A stretch of DNA of 17,774 nucleotides, from contig CAKREC010000041.1 in the NCBI GenBank assembly GCA_934316925.1, positions 1 through 17,774 of the forward strand, in the 5' to 3' direction. Under the pieces are notes generated by a model. It worked only from the letters and a program-made list of their open reading frames with translations, had not been told where the DNA came from and did no database searches. Source of the DNA: an uncultured Eubacterium sp. GTDB lineage: Bacteria; Bacillota; Clostridia; Lachnospirales; Lachnospiraceae. Positions 4,795-12,992 of the stretch are shown in pieces (the stretch's first letter is position 1; every line of letters starts with the position of its first letter). Both the position numbers and the translations under genes were made by a program.

Positions 4795-5862
4795 TTATTT
4801 TTCGTATATTTGTTTCCAAAATCCCTGAAATGCAACCGGAAGTGCCAGATCATTTGCCAGTTCTTCTTTTGACACCCATACAATATCTTGTGTCAGTTTT
4901 CCTGCCTGATCTGGCTTCATTTCCACACAATAACCGTTCATGTGCCACTCCACATGTGAAAAAATATGTTTCACCGGCTGCAGCTTTTGAATGTTTCCGT
5001 AAGAAATATCCTGCTCTTGTAAATATTCTTCCAATATTTTTTTTGTGAAATTTCCTTCTACCCATGGAAATTCCCACAAGCCGGCTAACAGTCCCCGATC
5101 CGATCGTTTACAGATGCCAACCTGACTGCCCTGCATAGGGATAAACACCGTTTTCTTTTCAATTTTTCTCGCTTTTTTCTGCGTTTTTACCGGCAATTCC
5201 ATTACCCGATCCTGAATTCTTGCCTGACATTTTTCCCGGATCGGACATTGCTCACACTTAGCCATTCCATTTGGAATACAGATCGTTTCTCCCAATTCCA
5301 TGATCCCCTGGTTAAAATCACCCGGCTTATCTCCGGGGATTACCGCCATGATCGATCGCTCCACTTTGTGACGCAACGCCATCTTCATAATATCTTCTTC
5401 ACAGTTGAGATACCGCATCAGAACACGAAGCACATTGCCATCGACCGCTGGCGCCGGTACACGATATGCAATCGAAGCAACTGCCCCAGCTGTATAATTG
5501 CCGATTCCGGGAAGTTTTTTCAATTCCTCATAGGAATCCGGCAAGGCCCCATCATATTCTTCCATCACAAGTCTCGCCGCCTTTTTCATATTTTTCACGC
5601 GGCTGTAATAACCAAGTCCCTCCCACAATTTGAGCAGTTCCTCATCCGATATCTCTGCCAGATCCCGGATCTGTGGCAATCGTTCAATAAATTTTGCATA
5701 ATACGCCTTTACTGCCTCAATCCTTGTTTGCTGCAGCATGATCTCCGAAACCCAGACATGATAAGGACTAGGAGCATCCCGCCAGGGCATGCTCCTATGA
5801 TTTTTCCCATACCACTCGCATATGGGAGTTACAATATCTTTTAGTTGAAAAATAGTCTCCAT
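4795..5862 (-). CDS. mutY: A/G-specific adenine glycosylase MutY
   Basis: A 355-residue DNA repair glycosylase that removes adenine mispaired with 8-oxoguanine. The N-terminal helix-hairpin-helix domain shows WVSEIMLQQT with catalytic Glu40, the hairpin LPGIGNYTAGAV (118-128) and the catalytic Asp141 in VDGNVLR. The 4Fe-4S cluster cysteines are Cys195, Cys203, Cys206 and Cys212; the first gap is seven residues, one more than in E. coli MutY. Residues from about 230 form the NUDIX-like domain that reads 8-oxoG, with the FSHVEWHM motif near 305-312. GGGAG precedes the ATG. It starts five bases after the sigma-like gene, so the two are probably co-translated. No strong terminator is seen in the 199 bases before nrdD. 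Confidence 0.94.
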   Translation of the reverse strand: METIFQLKDIVTPICEWYGKNHRSMPWRDAPSPYHVWVSEIMLQQTRIEAVKAYYAKFIERLPQIRDLAEISDEELLKLWEGLGYYSRVKNMKKAARLVMEEYDGALPDSYEELKKLPGIGNYTAGAVASIAYRVPAPAVDGNVLRVLMRYLNCEEDIMKMALRHKVERSIMAVIPGDKPGDFNQGIMELGETICIPNGMAKCEQCPIREKCQARIQDRVMELPVKTQKKARKIEKKTVFIPMQGSQVGICKRSDRGLLAGLWEFPWVEGNFTKKILEEYLQEQDISYGNIQKLQPVKHIFSHVEWHMNGYCVEMKPDQAGKLTQDIVWVSKEELANDLALPVAFQGFWKQIYEK

Positions 5863-5867
5863 GTAGT

Positions 5868-6623
5868 CTATTCTCCCTGACCCAGTTCGATCTTATCCTT
5901 GGAAAAATCTACATACATCTGAATTTCTTCTCGATCCATATGCGTAAATTCCATGAGTTCTTCCATGGTCGCTACCCGGCCATATTCTTCCGCCAAGGCT
6001 CTGGTTGCCTCCAGTAAAAGATTCATCCTTGCAACGACCGAATGGATACTGTCATCATCAGATAATTGCTCATCCACAAGCTCGATCAACCGGCTTTTTA
6101 CCGCATGATCAATGGCAACTGAATAATCCAGTACCTCCTGGTTGCCACACAGCATATTTACGCAGGTCATCAGTTCAAGGTTAGCTTCCTGTATCAGATC
6201 CTCAAGCAATACACCACGGCCTTTGTACTGATCCGCTATCTTTGCCACATGTGACAAGTGTGCTTCCACAACAGACGCCACAGCTCCTTCTTCGCCACCA
6301 CGCAATGAAAGAAATAACGCTTCCCGCTCCGGATCCGTGTATACTGGCAACTGCTCCAGCTCTTCCCAGTACATTTTCAAATATTTTGAATCTGCTTTTT
6401 TATTTTCTTTCCTGCCATCTGCTGATTCGGTGATCTTCTTTTCCGCTCCGTCAACTTCAATATTATGTTCGGAAAGATAAGCATAAACCAATGACTGCTG
6501 CTCCTCTGTCAAATTCAGATCAGAGCAATAATCATCAACCTCTTCTTTTGTCAGAAGATTTTCCTTGGTACGCCCAAGCTCGATCAAGTCTGCCATCTGT
6601 TGTAAAAACTTCTGCTGATCCAT
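5868..6623 (-). CDS. Sigma-70-like protein lacking region 4
   Basis: A 251-residue protein resembling housekeeping sigma factors in part. Residues 5-58 look like region 1.1 (LIELGRTKENLLTKEEV then YLSEHNIEV). Residues 78-153 look like regions 1.2-2.2 (YLKMYWEELEQLP, then AHLSHVAKIADQYKGRGVLLEDLIQEANLELM), the part that binds the beta' coiled coil of RNA polymerase. The aromatic, promoter-melting 2.3-2.4 segment is absent, and residues 160-250 resemble region 3 with TMEELMEFTHMDREEI. Region 4, which reads the -35, is missing, and the gene ends normally with no frameshift. It could bind RNA polymerase without acting as a full sigma factor; function is unknown. AGGAGG precedes the ATG. It sits between the alcohol dehydrogenase (35-base gap) and mutY (5-base gap). 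Confidence 0.75.
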   Translation of the reverse strand: MDQQKFLQQMADLIELGRTKENLLTKEEVDDYCSDLNLTEEQQSLVYAYLSEHNIEVDGAEKKITESADGRKENKKADSKYLKMYWEELEQLPVYTDPEREALFLSLRGGEEGAVASVVEAHLSHVAKIADQYKGRGVLLEDLIQEANLELMTCVNMLCGNQEVLDYSVAIDHAVKSRLIELVDEQLSDDDSIHSVVARMNLLLEATRALAEEYGRVATMEELMEFTHMDREEIQMYVDFSKDKIELGQGE

Positions 6624-6658
6624 AGTTTTCCTCCTGAATAATGTAGCGCCCCTCGCCT

Positions 6659-7828
6659 TTACAAAGCGCTTTTATAGATTGCAATAACGTCCTTTTTCGC
6701 AAGCTTTACATAGTTTCCTTCTGTCTTGCGACTGCCAAGTAACTTATCCGTCATTTTTTCTATATCTTCTTCTTTTGCGCCAATCTCTGCAAATGTGCTC
6801 GGCATATCAATACTCTTCAAGAATTTTTCAAATGCTTCGATTCCTTTTAATGCCGTTGCTTTTGGATCTTTTTCATCCAACGGAATGTCCCATACACGTG
6901 TAGCAAACTGCACAAGTTTGTCCGGATTGATCTCCAGGACATACCGCATCCATTTTGGTGCTATCACAGCCAGACCAGCACCGTGAGTCACATCATAAAG
7001 TGCAGACAGCTCATGCTCAATATGGTGGCTTGCCCAGTCCTGAACGCGGCCTACACCACAGACATTATTATGTGCCAGCATACCTGTCCACATAATGTTG
7101 GCTCTGGCATCATAATTGTTCGGATCCGCCATAACTCTAGGCGCTTCATAGATCATCGTTTTCAAAAGACCTTCGCACAATCGATCGGTCACTTCCACTT
7201 CTGTCGTATTGGAAAAATAACGTTCACAAATATGAATCATAATGTCTGTTGCGCCGGCAGCAGTCTGATACGGTGGCAGTGAGCAGGTAAGTTCCGGATT
7301 CAATATCGAAAATTTAGGACGAAGCAGATCACTTTTCGTTCCTTTCTTGATCTGCGTTTCTTCATCGGTGATAACCGTATTCGGAGATCCTTCGCTTCCG
7401 GCCGCTGCAATCGTAAGAATGGTTCCAATCGGAAGAGCTTTCTCTACTTTTGCTTTTCCACGGTAAAAATCCATAAAATCGCCGTCATACAAGCTTCCAG
7501 CCGCGATCGCTTTGGATGAATCAATCGTACTTCCGCCACCGACAGCCAGGATAAAGTCTACTTTTTCTTTTTTGCAAAGTTCCACGCCTTCATAGACTAA
7601 GCCACTTCTTGGATTTGGTTTTACTCCTCCCAGCTCAACAAAAGGAATTCCCGCTTTCTGTAATACATTTACGACACGATCATACAATCCGTTCCGTTTG
7701 ATCGAGCCTCCACCATAATGGAGCAATACCTTGCTTCCTCCAAATTTTGTGATCAGCTCTGCCACATGCTCTTCGGCTCCTTTTCCAAAATCAAAATACG
7801 TCGGTGCATAAAATGTAAAATTATCCAT
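6659..7828 (-). CDS. Iron-containing alcohol dehydrogenase (butanol dehydrogenase type)
   Basis: A 389-residue group III alcohol dehydrogenase of the YqhD/BdhA branch, reducing aldehydes to alcohols with NAD(P)H and so disposing of fermentation electrons in the cytoplasm. The nucleotide-binding GGGSTIDSSK starts at 97. The metal ligands align with YqhD Asp194, His198, His267 and His281 as Asp195, His199, His268 and His282. The start at 7828 is preferred because GGAG lies nine bases upstream and MDNFTFYAPT is a typical family start; an ATG five codons earlier lacks a ribosome binding site. Substrate cannot be read from sequence; butyraldehyde, acetaldehyde or a broad aldehyde range are all possible. 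Promoter at 7870-7898. Confidence 0.9.
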   Translation of the reverse strand: MDNFTFYAPTYFDFGKGAEEHVAELITKFGGSKVLLHYGGGSIKRNGLYDRVVNVLQKAGIPFVELGGVKPNPRSGLVYEGVELCKKEKVDFILAVGGGSTIDSSKAIAAGSLYDGDFMDFYRGKAKVEKALPIGTILTIAAAGSEGSPNTVITDEETQIKKGTKSDLLRPKFSILNPELTCSLPPYQTAAGATDIMIHICERYFSNTTEVEVTDRLCEGLLKTMIYEAPRVMADPNNYDARANIMWTGMLAHNNVCGVGRVQDWASHHIEHELSALYDVTHGAGLAVIAPKWMRYVLEINPDKLVQFATRVWDIPLDEKDPKATALKGIEAFEKFLKSIDMPSTFAEIGAKEEDIEKMTDKLLGSRKTEGNYVKLAKKDVIAIYKSAL

Positions 7829-7869
7829 ATCATTTATCTCCATTTCTATAAATTCAAAACACTACGTAT

Positions 7870-7898
7870 AGTATATCGTTTTCCATTCACATTTGCAA
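7870..7898 (-). promoter_or_regulatory. Sigma-A promoter of the alcohol dehydrogenase operon
   Basis: Minus strand TTGCAA (7898-7893), 17 bases, TATACT (7875-7870). The start would be about 35 bases before the ATG at 7828. Confidence 0.55.
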
Positions 7899-7924
7899 TT
7901 TTTTCATGATTGAATTTCAAATGT
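7889..7924. promoter_or_regulatory. Candidate operator: 36-bp dyad over the -35
   Basis: Arms ACATTTG-N-AATT (7889-7900) and AATT-N-CAAATGT (7913-7924) are exact mirror images around a 12-bp centre. The dyad overlaps the -35 of the alcohol dehydrogenase promoter, a usual place for a repressor or activator site. It does not match the Rex consensus, and I do not recognise the regulator. Confidence 0.4.
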
Positions 7925-7938
7925 ACCCTAAAATACAA

Positions 7939-7972
7939 ATAAAGTCCCAAATGAAATCATTTGAGACTTTAT
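7939..7972 (-). terminator. Terminator downstream of tRNA-Gly
   Basis: On the minus strand, ATAAAGTCTCAAATG pairs with CATTTGGGACTTTAT (one G-U) around ATTT, followed by T-rich TTGTATTTTA. It separates the tRNA transcript from the alcohol dehydrogenase operon. Confidence 0.65.
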
Positions 7973-7982
7973 AAAATAAAAG

Positions 7983-8055
<73 letters not shown>

Positions 8056-8065
8056 ATTTTGCATC

Positions 8066-8078
8066 TGTGTCAGACACA
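8066..8078. other. Palindrome at the tRNA-Gly start site
   Basis: TGTGTC-A-GACACA is a perfect 13-bp palindrome 11 bases upstream of the mature tRNA and about where transcription should begin, in the processed 5' leader. Purpose unknown. Confidence 0.35.
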
Positions 8079-8084
8079 ATTGGT

Positions 8085-8113
8085 ATATTATCATATCTTA
8101 TATTATATGTCAA
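8085..8113 (-). promoter_or_regulatory. Promoter of tRNA-Gly
   Basis: Minus strand TTGACA (8113-8108, perfect), 17 bases, TAATAT (8090-8085). Confidence 0.65.
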
Positions 8114-8135
8114 ATACTTTTTTCACAAAAACAAT

Positions 8136-8181
8136 AAAACGCCACAAAATACGATTCCAATGGTAGTATTCGTGACGTTTT
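8136..8181 (-). terminator. Terminator of tpiA
   Basis: On the minus strand, AAAACGTCACGAATAC pairs imperfectly with GTATTTTGTGGCGTTTT, followed by ATTGTTTTT. It lies 34 bases past the tpiA stop. Confidence 0.65.
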
Positions 8182-8214
8182 ACTGCTAACTATAATAAAT
8201 ATTTCATTTCGAAA

Positions 8215-8958
8215 CTATGCATTTACGATTTTACCAAAATCCGGTTTTAAGGACGCTCCTCCTACCAGACCACCATCAATATTCGGTTCCGCAAGAAGTT
8301 CTGCCGCATTTTCTGAATTCATAGAGCCGCCGTAAAGAATATGAATCTTTTCTGCTGTCTCTTCATCATACATCTTACAGATCAGTTCACGGATCACACC
8401 ACATACTTCATCTGCCTGGCTGGCCGATGCTGTCTCTCCGGTGCCAATGGCCCAGATCGGTTCATAAGCGATCACTGCTTCTTTTGCCTGCTCCTTTGTG
8501 ACATTCTGAAGTGCGATCTTGATCTGGCTGCAGATCCATTCAACATATACACCTTGCTGTCTCTGTTTTAAAGATTCACCGCAGCAAATGATCGGTGTAA
8601 TGCCATGCTCCAGAGCTTTTAAAACTTTTTTATTTACAGTTTCATCCGTCTCTGCAAAATATTCTCTTCTCTCTGAATGTCCGACAATGACATAGTGAAT
8701 TCCGGCATCTGTGAGCATTTTAGGTGAAATCTCACCAGTATACGGACCAGTCTCTTCGTAGTACATATTTTGAGCCCCAATATTTATAGTACTACCCTTT
8801 GTTGTCTCTAATGCTGGAAAAATATCAATCGAAGGTACACAGAACACCACATCAACATCCTTATTATCCACTAATGGAAGGAGTTCTTTTAACAAAGCAA
8901 CTGCCTCACTTGGTGTATTATTCATCTTCCAATTCCCAGCAATAATTCTTCTACGCAT
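8215..8958 (-). CDS. tpiA: Triosephosphate isomerase
   Basis: A 247-residue TIM barrel that interconverts dihydroxyacetone phosphate and glyceraldehyde 3-phosphate. Visible catalytic parts are Asn9 and Lys11 in AGNWKMN, His94 in VGHSERR, Glu166 in [11 protein letters not shown] with the mobile loop after it, and the phosphate-binding YGGS near 210-215. The start at 8958 is used because AAGGGG lies eight bases upstream and [13 protein letters not shown] is the standard N terminus; the six in-frame codons further upstream run through that ribosome binding site. Last gene of gap-pgk-tpiA; a terminator-like hairpin lies in the 63-base gap after pgk. Confidence 0.97.
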   Translation of the reverse strand: MRRRIIAGNWKMNNTPSEAVALLKELLPLVDNKDVDVVFCVPSIDIFPALETTKGSTINIGAQNMYYEETGPYTGEISPKMLTDAGIHYVIVGHSERREYFAETDETVNKKVLKALEHGITPIICCGESLKQRQQGVYVEWICSQIKIALQNVTKEQAKEAVIAYEPIWAIGTGETASASQADEVCGVIRELICKMYDEETAEKIHILYGGSMNSENAAELLAEPNIDGGLVGGASLKPDFGKIVNA

Positions 8959-8981
8959 AATGCTTACCCCTTTCACATTAT

Positions 8982-9014
8982 AAAAATTGCGGCAATCAAC
9001 TAAATCGCCGCAAT
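8982..9014 (-). terminator. Terminator-like hairpin between pgk and tpiA
   Basis: Minus strand ATTGCGGC pairs with GCCGCAAT across a 13-base loop and is followed by TTTT, 7 bases past the pgk stop. No promoter is visible between it and tpiA, so it may attenuate and not fully end the transcript. Confidence 0.6.
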
Positions 9015-9021
9015 CTTTTAA

Positions 9022-10218
9022 TTATTTGTCGTTTGCTGCAGCAACACCTGGCAATTCTTTTCCCTCCAAAAATTCAAGAGAAGCACCGCCACCAGTGGAA
9101 ATATGAGTCATTTTATCGCCGAAGCCCAATGTGTTGCAGGCAGCTGCGCTGTCACCACCACCAATAATAGTCGTAGCGTCTTCCAGATCAGCCATAGCCT
9201 GTGCTACCGCAATCGTACCTTTAGCGAAATTAGGCATTTCAAAGCATCCCATAGGTCCGTTCCAAACTACGGTCTTAGCCCCTTTGATCGCATCTGCATA
9301 TAATTTAGCAGTTTTAGGTCCAATATCAAGACACATCATGTTGGCAGGAATTTCTCCAGGGCCACACTCTTTGATGTTTGCATCATTTGAAAATTCATCT
9401 GCTGCAATGTTATCAACCGGAATCAAAAGCTTAACACCTTTTTCAGCGGCTTTCTTTTCCATGTTAAGAGCATACTCTTTGTAATCTTCCTCCAACAAAG
9501 ATTTACCGATCTCTTCACCATGTGCAGCTAAGAATGTGTAAGCCATTCCACCACCGATGATAAGAGTATCTACTTTGTCCAAAAGATTTTCAATTACAGA
9601 AATCTTGGAAGAAACTTTTGATCCACCAAGAATAGCCACGAATGGTCTTTCCGGATTATTTACTGCATTTCCTAAGAAATCGATCTCTTTCTGCATCAAA
9701 TAACCAACTACAGCAGTGTCAACATACTTGGTAACACCTACGTTGGAACAATGAGCACGATGAGCAGTACCGAACGCATCATTTACAAATACGTCACAAA
9801 GAGAAGCAAGATCTTTCGAGAAAGCATCCTCATTTTTCGTCTCTTCTGCACGATAACGTGTATTCTCAAGAAGAACAACATCGCCATCTTTCATAGCAGC
9901 AACAGCAGCTTTTGCATTTTCGCCAACAACATTGTCATCTTTTGCAAAAACAACCTCCTGTTCTAACAGTTCTGACAATCTTTTTGCTACTGGAGCTAAT
10001 GACAACTCCGGTTTTGGTTCTCCTTTTGGCTTACCAAGGTGAGAGCAAAGAATCACTTTACCACCATCTGCAATCAATTTCTTGATCGTAGGAAGCGCAG
10101 CAACCAGACGATTCTCATCGGTAATCTTTCCATCCTGTAAAGGAACGTTAAAATCGCAACGAACTAAAACTTTCTGTCCTTTTACATTAATATCATCTAC
10201 TGATTTTTTGTTTAACAT
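9022..10218 (-). CDS. pgk: Phosphoglycerate kinase
   Basis: A 398-residue two-domain kinase that transfers the acyl phosphate of 1,3-bisphosphoglycerate to ADP, the first ATP-yielding step of glycolysis. The substrate-binding N domain shows VRCDFNVP (19-26) and the conserved HLGKPKG and NTRYR segments; the nucleotide domain shows [27 protein letters not shown] and GGGDSAAA near the C terminus. Length is normal. The start at 10218 has GGAGG six bases upstream; the 21 in-frame codons upstream of it cover the gap-pgk hairpin and are not coding. It lies 91 bases after gap. Confidence 0.97.
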   Translation of the reverse strand: MLNKKSVDDINVKGQKVLVRCDFNVPLQDGKITDENRLVAALPTIKKLIADGGKVILCSHLGKPKGEPKPELSLAPVAKRLSELLEQEVVFAKDDNVVGENAKAAVAAMKDGDVVLLENTRYRAEETKNEDAFSKDLASLCDVFVNDAFGTAHRAHCSNVGVTKYVDTAVVGYLMQKEIDFLGNAVNNPERPFVAILGGSKVSSKISVIENLLDKVDTLIIGGGMAYTFLAAHGEEIGKSLLEEDYKEYALNMEKKAAEKGVKLLIPVDNIAADEFSNDANIKECGPGEIPANMMCLDIGPKTAKLYADAIKGAKTVVWNGPMGCFEMPNFAKGTIAVAQAMADLEDATTIIGGGDSAAACNTLGFGDKMTHISTGGGASLEFLEGKELPGVAAANDK

Positions 10219-10240
10219 AACAGACCTCCATTGTAATAAT

Positions 10241-10269
10241 AAAAGAGTCCGGCCCAACAGACCGGACCC
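10241..10269 (-). terminator. Terminator-like hairpin between gap and pgk
   Basis: Minus strand GGGTCCGGTC pairs with GGCCGGACTC over 10 positions (two G-U) around TGTTG, followed by TTTTATTATT. A strong intrinsic terminator by form, yet the pgk ribosome binding site follows within 15 bases and no clear promoter lies between. Confidence 0.7.
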
Positions 10270-10309
10270 TTTCAGGATCATAACTAAATGAAACGAAATC
10301 CCATCTAAA

Positions 10310-11326
10310 TTAAGCTAACTCGCTGAAGTACTTAATTGTACGAACCATCTGGCTTGTGTAAGAGTTTTCGTTGTCATACCAAGAAACAACCTGTACTTCA
10401 TACAAGTCATCTGCAACTTTGGATACCATTGTCTGAGTAGCATCAAACAAAGAACCAAATCTCATACCTACGATATCAGAAGAAACGATCTCATCTTCGT
10501 TGTATCCGAAGGATTCGTTAGAAGCTGCTTTCATAGCTGCGTTGATTCCATCAACTGTGATGTCGCTACCCTTAACTACAGCAGTCAAAATTGTTGTAGA
10601 ACCTGTAGGAGTAGGAACACGCTGAGCAGAACCGATCAATTTGCCGTTCAATTCTGGAATAACAAGACCGATTGCTTTTGCTGCACCAGTGCTGTTTGGA
10701 ACGATGTTAACAGCTGCTGCACGAGATCTTCTCAAATCGCCTTTTCTCTGAGGACCATCAAGAGTCATCTGGTCACCTGTGTAAGCATGGATTGTAACCA
10801 TGATACCAGACTGGATCTCTGCATATTTGTTCAAAGCGTCTGCCATAGGAGCAAGACAGTTTGTTGTACAAGAAGCAGCGGAAATAATTGTATCTTCTGC
10901 TTTCAATGTATTGTGGTTTGTATTGTATACGATTGTAGGAAGGTCATTTCCTGCTGGAGCAGAGATAACAACTTTTCTAGCACCTGCATTGATGTGAGCC
11001 TGAGCTTTTTCTTTGGATGTATAGAATCCGGAACACTCAAGAACTACGTCTACACCAAGTTCTCCCCATGGGCAGTTGTTTGCATCTGGGAATGCATAGA
11101 TCTTAATCTCTTTTCCATCAACTGTGATAGAATCTTCACTTGCGGATACAGTATCAGCCTTCTCATATTTACCCTGAGAAGAATCATACTTCAACAAGTG
11201 AGCAAGCATCTTAGGGCTTGTCAAATCGTTAATTGCTACTACTTCATAACCTTCTGCACCGAACATCTGTCTGAATGCGAGACGACCGATACGGCCAAAA
11301 CCATTAATCGCTACTTTTACTGACAT
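10310..11326 (-). CDS. gap: Glyceraldehyde-3-phosphate dehydrogenase
   Basis: A 338-residue NAD-dependent enzyme that oxidises and phosphorylates glyceraldehyde 3-phosphate to 1,3-bisphosphoglycerate. The Rossmann motif INGFGRIGR is at 7-15, the AIND segment at 31-34 contacts the adenine ribose, the nucleophile is Cys153 in [12 protein letters not shown], and His180 in TIHAYTGDQ is the base. Length and start are standard, with AGGAGG before the ATG at 11326. Head of gap-pgk-tpiA, with its own sigma-A promoter and a Rex-like site in the leader, which suggests control by the NADH/NAD ratio. The codon choice looks strongly biased towards a few codons, as expected for a highly expressed gene. Confidence 0.97.
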   Translation of the reverse strand: MSVKVAINGFGRIGRLAFRQMFGAEGYEVVAINDLTSPKMLAHLLKYDSSQGKYEKADTVSASEDSITVDGKEIKIYAFPDANNCPWGELGVDVVLECSGFYTSKEKAQAHINAGARKVVISAPAGNDLPTIVYNTNHNTLKAEDTIISAASCTTNCLAPMADALNKYAEIQSGIMVTIHAYTGDQMTLDGPQRKGDLRRSRAAAVNIVPNSTGAAKAIGLVIPELNGKLIGSAQRVPTPTGSTTILTAVVKGSDITVDGINAAMKAASNESFGYNEDEIVSSDIVGMRFGSLFDATQTMVSKVADDLYEVQVVSWYDNENSYTSQMVRTIKYFSELA

Positions 11327-11360
11327 GATATTTCCTCCTAATAATAGTTAAAGATTTAGT

Positions 11361-11378
11361 TTGTTAATTTTTACACAA
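11361..11378. promoter_or_regulatory. Rex-type operator in gap leader
   Basis: TTGTTAATTTTTACACAA differs at one base from the Rex consensus TTGTTAANNNNTTNACAA. It lies about 14-30 bases downstream of the gap -10, a blocking position. Rex is the NADH-sensing repressor of fermentation and central carbon genes in Firmicutes. No rex gene is in the window. Confidence 0.55.
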
Positions 11379-11391
11379 ACTCGTTAGTATT

Positions 11392-11420
11392 ATTTTACCC
11401 AAATCTCCTTGAAAATTCAA
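11392..11420 (-). promoter_or_regulatory. Sigma-A promoter of gap
   Basis: Minus strand TTGAAT (11420-11415), 17 bases, TAAAAT (11397-11392). A palindrome with arms CCTTGAA and TTCAAGG (11407-11422) covers the -35 and could be a further regulator site. Confidence 0.6.
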
Positions 11421-11445
11421 GGGGAAATATGGATTTTTTTAACAT

Positions 11446-12882
11446 TTACATTCTATTATACAAGTCTTCGTATTTTCTGGCTGAATTATTCCACGAAAAG
11501 TCCATCGCCATGCCACGGTCAATGATCTTGTTCCATTCTCTCTTTCGATTGAAATACACACTCTTGGCATAACGGATCGTATCTAACATTTCATGCGCAT
11601 TATAATTGGCAAATGAGAATCCTGTTCCGGTACTTTCATATTCATTGTATGGCTGTACCGTATCCCGAAGACCTCCTGTCTCACGCACAATCGGAACCGT
11701 TCCATATCGCAGGCTCATCAACTGGCTTAAGCCACAAGGCTCAAACAAAGACGGCATAAGAAACGCGTCACACGAAGCATAGATCTTATGTGACCGTTCA
11801 TTGGAATAATAAATATTCGCCGATACGCGGTCCGGATATTTCCATGCGAAGTGACGGAACAGATGCTCATACTTCTCTTCCCCTGTCCCCAGTACAACTA
11901 ACTGCGTATCTTCTGCACAGATCTCTTCAATGACATAATCGATCAGGTCAAATCCCTTTTGATCTGTCAGACGGGAAACAATACCGATCATAAATTTCTT
12001 GTCATCCTGCGCAAGACCAAGTTCTTTTTGAAGTGCACGTTTATTCTTGATCTTTTCCTTGCGGAATGTCCTTGCATCATAATGATGTTCGATCAGCGGG
12101 TCAGTGGCCGGATTGTATTCATTGTAATCCAGACCGTTCACAATGCCGGTAAGGCAATTTGCCCTTGCATTGATCAAGCCATCCAGCTTTTCCCCATAGA
12201 ATGGCATCTTGATCTCTTCTGCATACGTGTCACTGACCGTAGTGATCTGATCTGCATATACCAAACCACCTTTGAGATAGTTGGCATCTCCATAGGCTTC
12301 TAACTTGTCAGATGTGAAATAATAAGCATCGAGTCCTGCCGTATCCATCACGGTCTTTAAATCCCAAACACCTTGGAATTTGAGATTATGTATCGTCATG
12401 ATCGTCTTAATCCCACGGAAAAACTCGCCCTGCTGGAACGAATCTTTCAGGTAAACCGGGATCAATCCGGTCTGCCAGTCATGACAGTGGATAATGTCCG
12501 GTCGGAAATCGATCACCGGCAATGTTGACAGTACTGCTTTGTCAAAAAAAGCAAATTTCTCAATATCCTGATAGATCTCCCCGTATGGGCGGTCCCCACA
12601 AAAATAGTATTCATTGTCAAGGAAATAAAAAATCACGCCATCTAACTCAAGTTTGAACACTCCTACATACTGTCTACGCCAGGATAATTCCAGATAGAAA
12701 TTGGTGATATACTCCATCTGGTCTTTATACTGCTGCGGAATCGCTGTATATTTTGGCATCATAACCCGAACATCAAATTCATCTTTGTTAAAATACTTTG
12801 GCAGAGAACCAACTACATCTGCCAGTCCTCCCGTCTTCATAAACGGTACACACTCAGAAGCTGCAAATAAAACTTTCTTCAC
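11446..12882 (-). CDS. glgA: Glycogen synthase (ADP-glucose type)
   Basis: A 478-residue GT5 glycosyltransferase that adds glucose from ADP-glucose to growing alpha-1,4-glucan. The N-terminal domain starts VLFAASECVPFMKTGGLADVVGSLP, with Lys16 in the KTGGL motif that binds ADP-glucose; the C-terminal GT-B domain shows GIVSRLTDQKGFDLI and the EPCGLSQL donor-site motif near residue 375. Length is normal. The start is GTG at 12882 with GGGGAG six bases upstream. It stands alone: no glgB, glgC or glgP is beside it. Sporulating clostridia store glycogen before sporulation, and spo0A is the next gene upstream, but a link is only positional. Confidence 0.95.
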   Translation of the reverse strand: MKKVLFAASECVPFMKTGGLADVVGSLPKYFNKDEFDVRVMMPKYTAIPQQYKDQMEYITNFYLELSWRRQYVGVFKLELDGVIFYFLDNEYYFCGDRPYGEIYQDIEKFAFFDKAVLSTLPVIDFRPDIIHCHDWQTGLIPVYLKDSFQQGEFFRGIKTIMTIHNLKFQGVWDLKTVMDTAGLDAYYFTSDKLEAYGDANYLKGGLVYADQITTVSDTYAEEIKMPFYGEKLDGLINARANCLTGIVNGLDYNEYNPATDPLIEHHYDARTFRKEKIKNKRALQKELGLAQDDKKFMIGIVSRLTDQKGFDLIDYVIEEICAEDTQLVVLGTGEEKYEHLFRHFAWKYPDRVSANIYYSNERSHKIYASCDAFLMPSLFEPCGLSQLMSLRYGTVPIVRETGGLRDTVQPYNEYESTGTGFSFANYNAHEMLDTIRYAKSVYFNRKREWNKIIDRGMAMDFSWNNSARKYEDLYNRM

Positions 12883-12925
12883 GCTAGTCTCCCCTTTCTT
12901 ACATTATAGTCCAATACCTGTCTAT

Positions 12926-12954
12926 ATTATACTATATTTGACCTGCAGAGGAAA
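12926..12954 (-). promoter_or_regulatory. Possible promoter of glgA
   Basis: Minus strand TTTCCT (12954-12949), 17 bases, TATAAT (12931-12926). The -10 is perfect but the -35 is poor. A second TATAAT nearer the gene lacks a fitting -35. Confidence 0.35.
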
Positions 12955-12992
12955 GCAAAAAAGCCTTCTTTCACAATTTTTTTATTTTTATG

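Noticed and set aside
5248..5844. 198-residue plus-strand open frame inside mutY
   Set aside because: Antisense shadow of mutY; the minus-strand protein has all MutY motifs.
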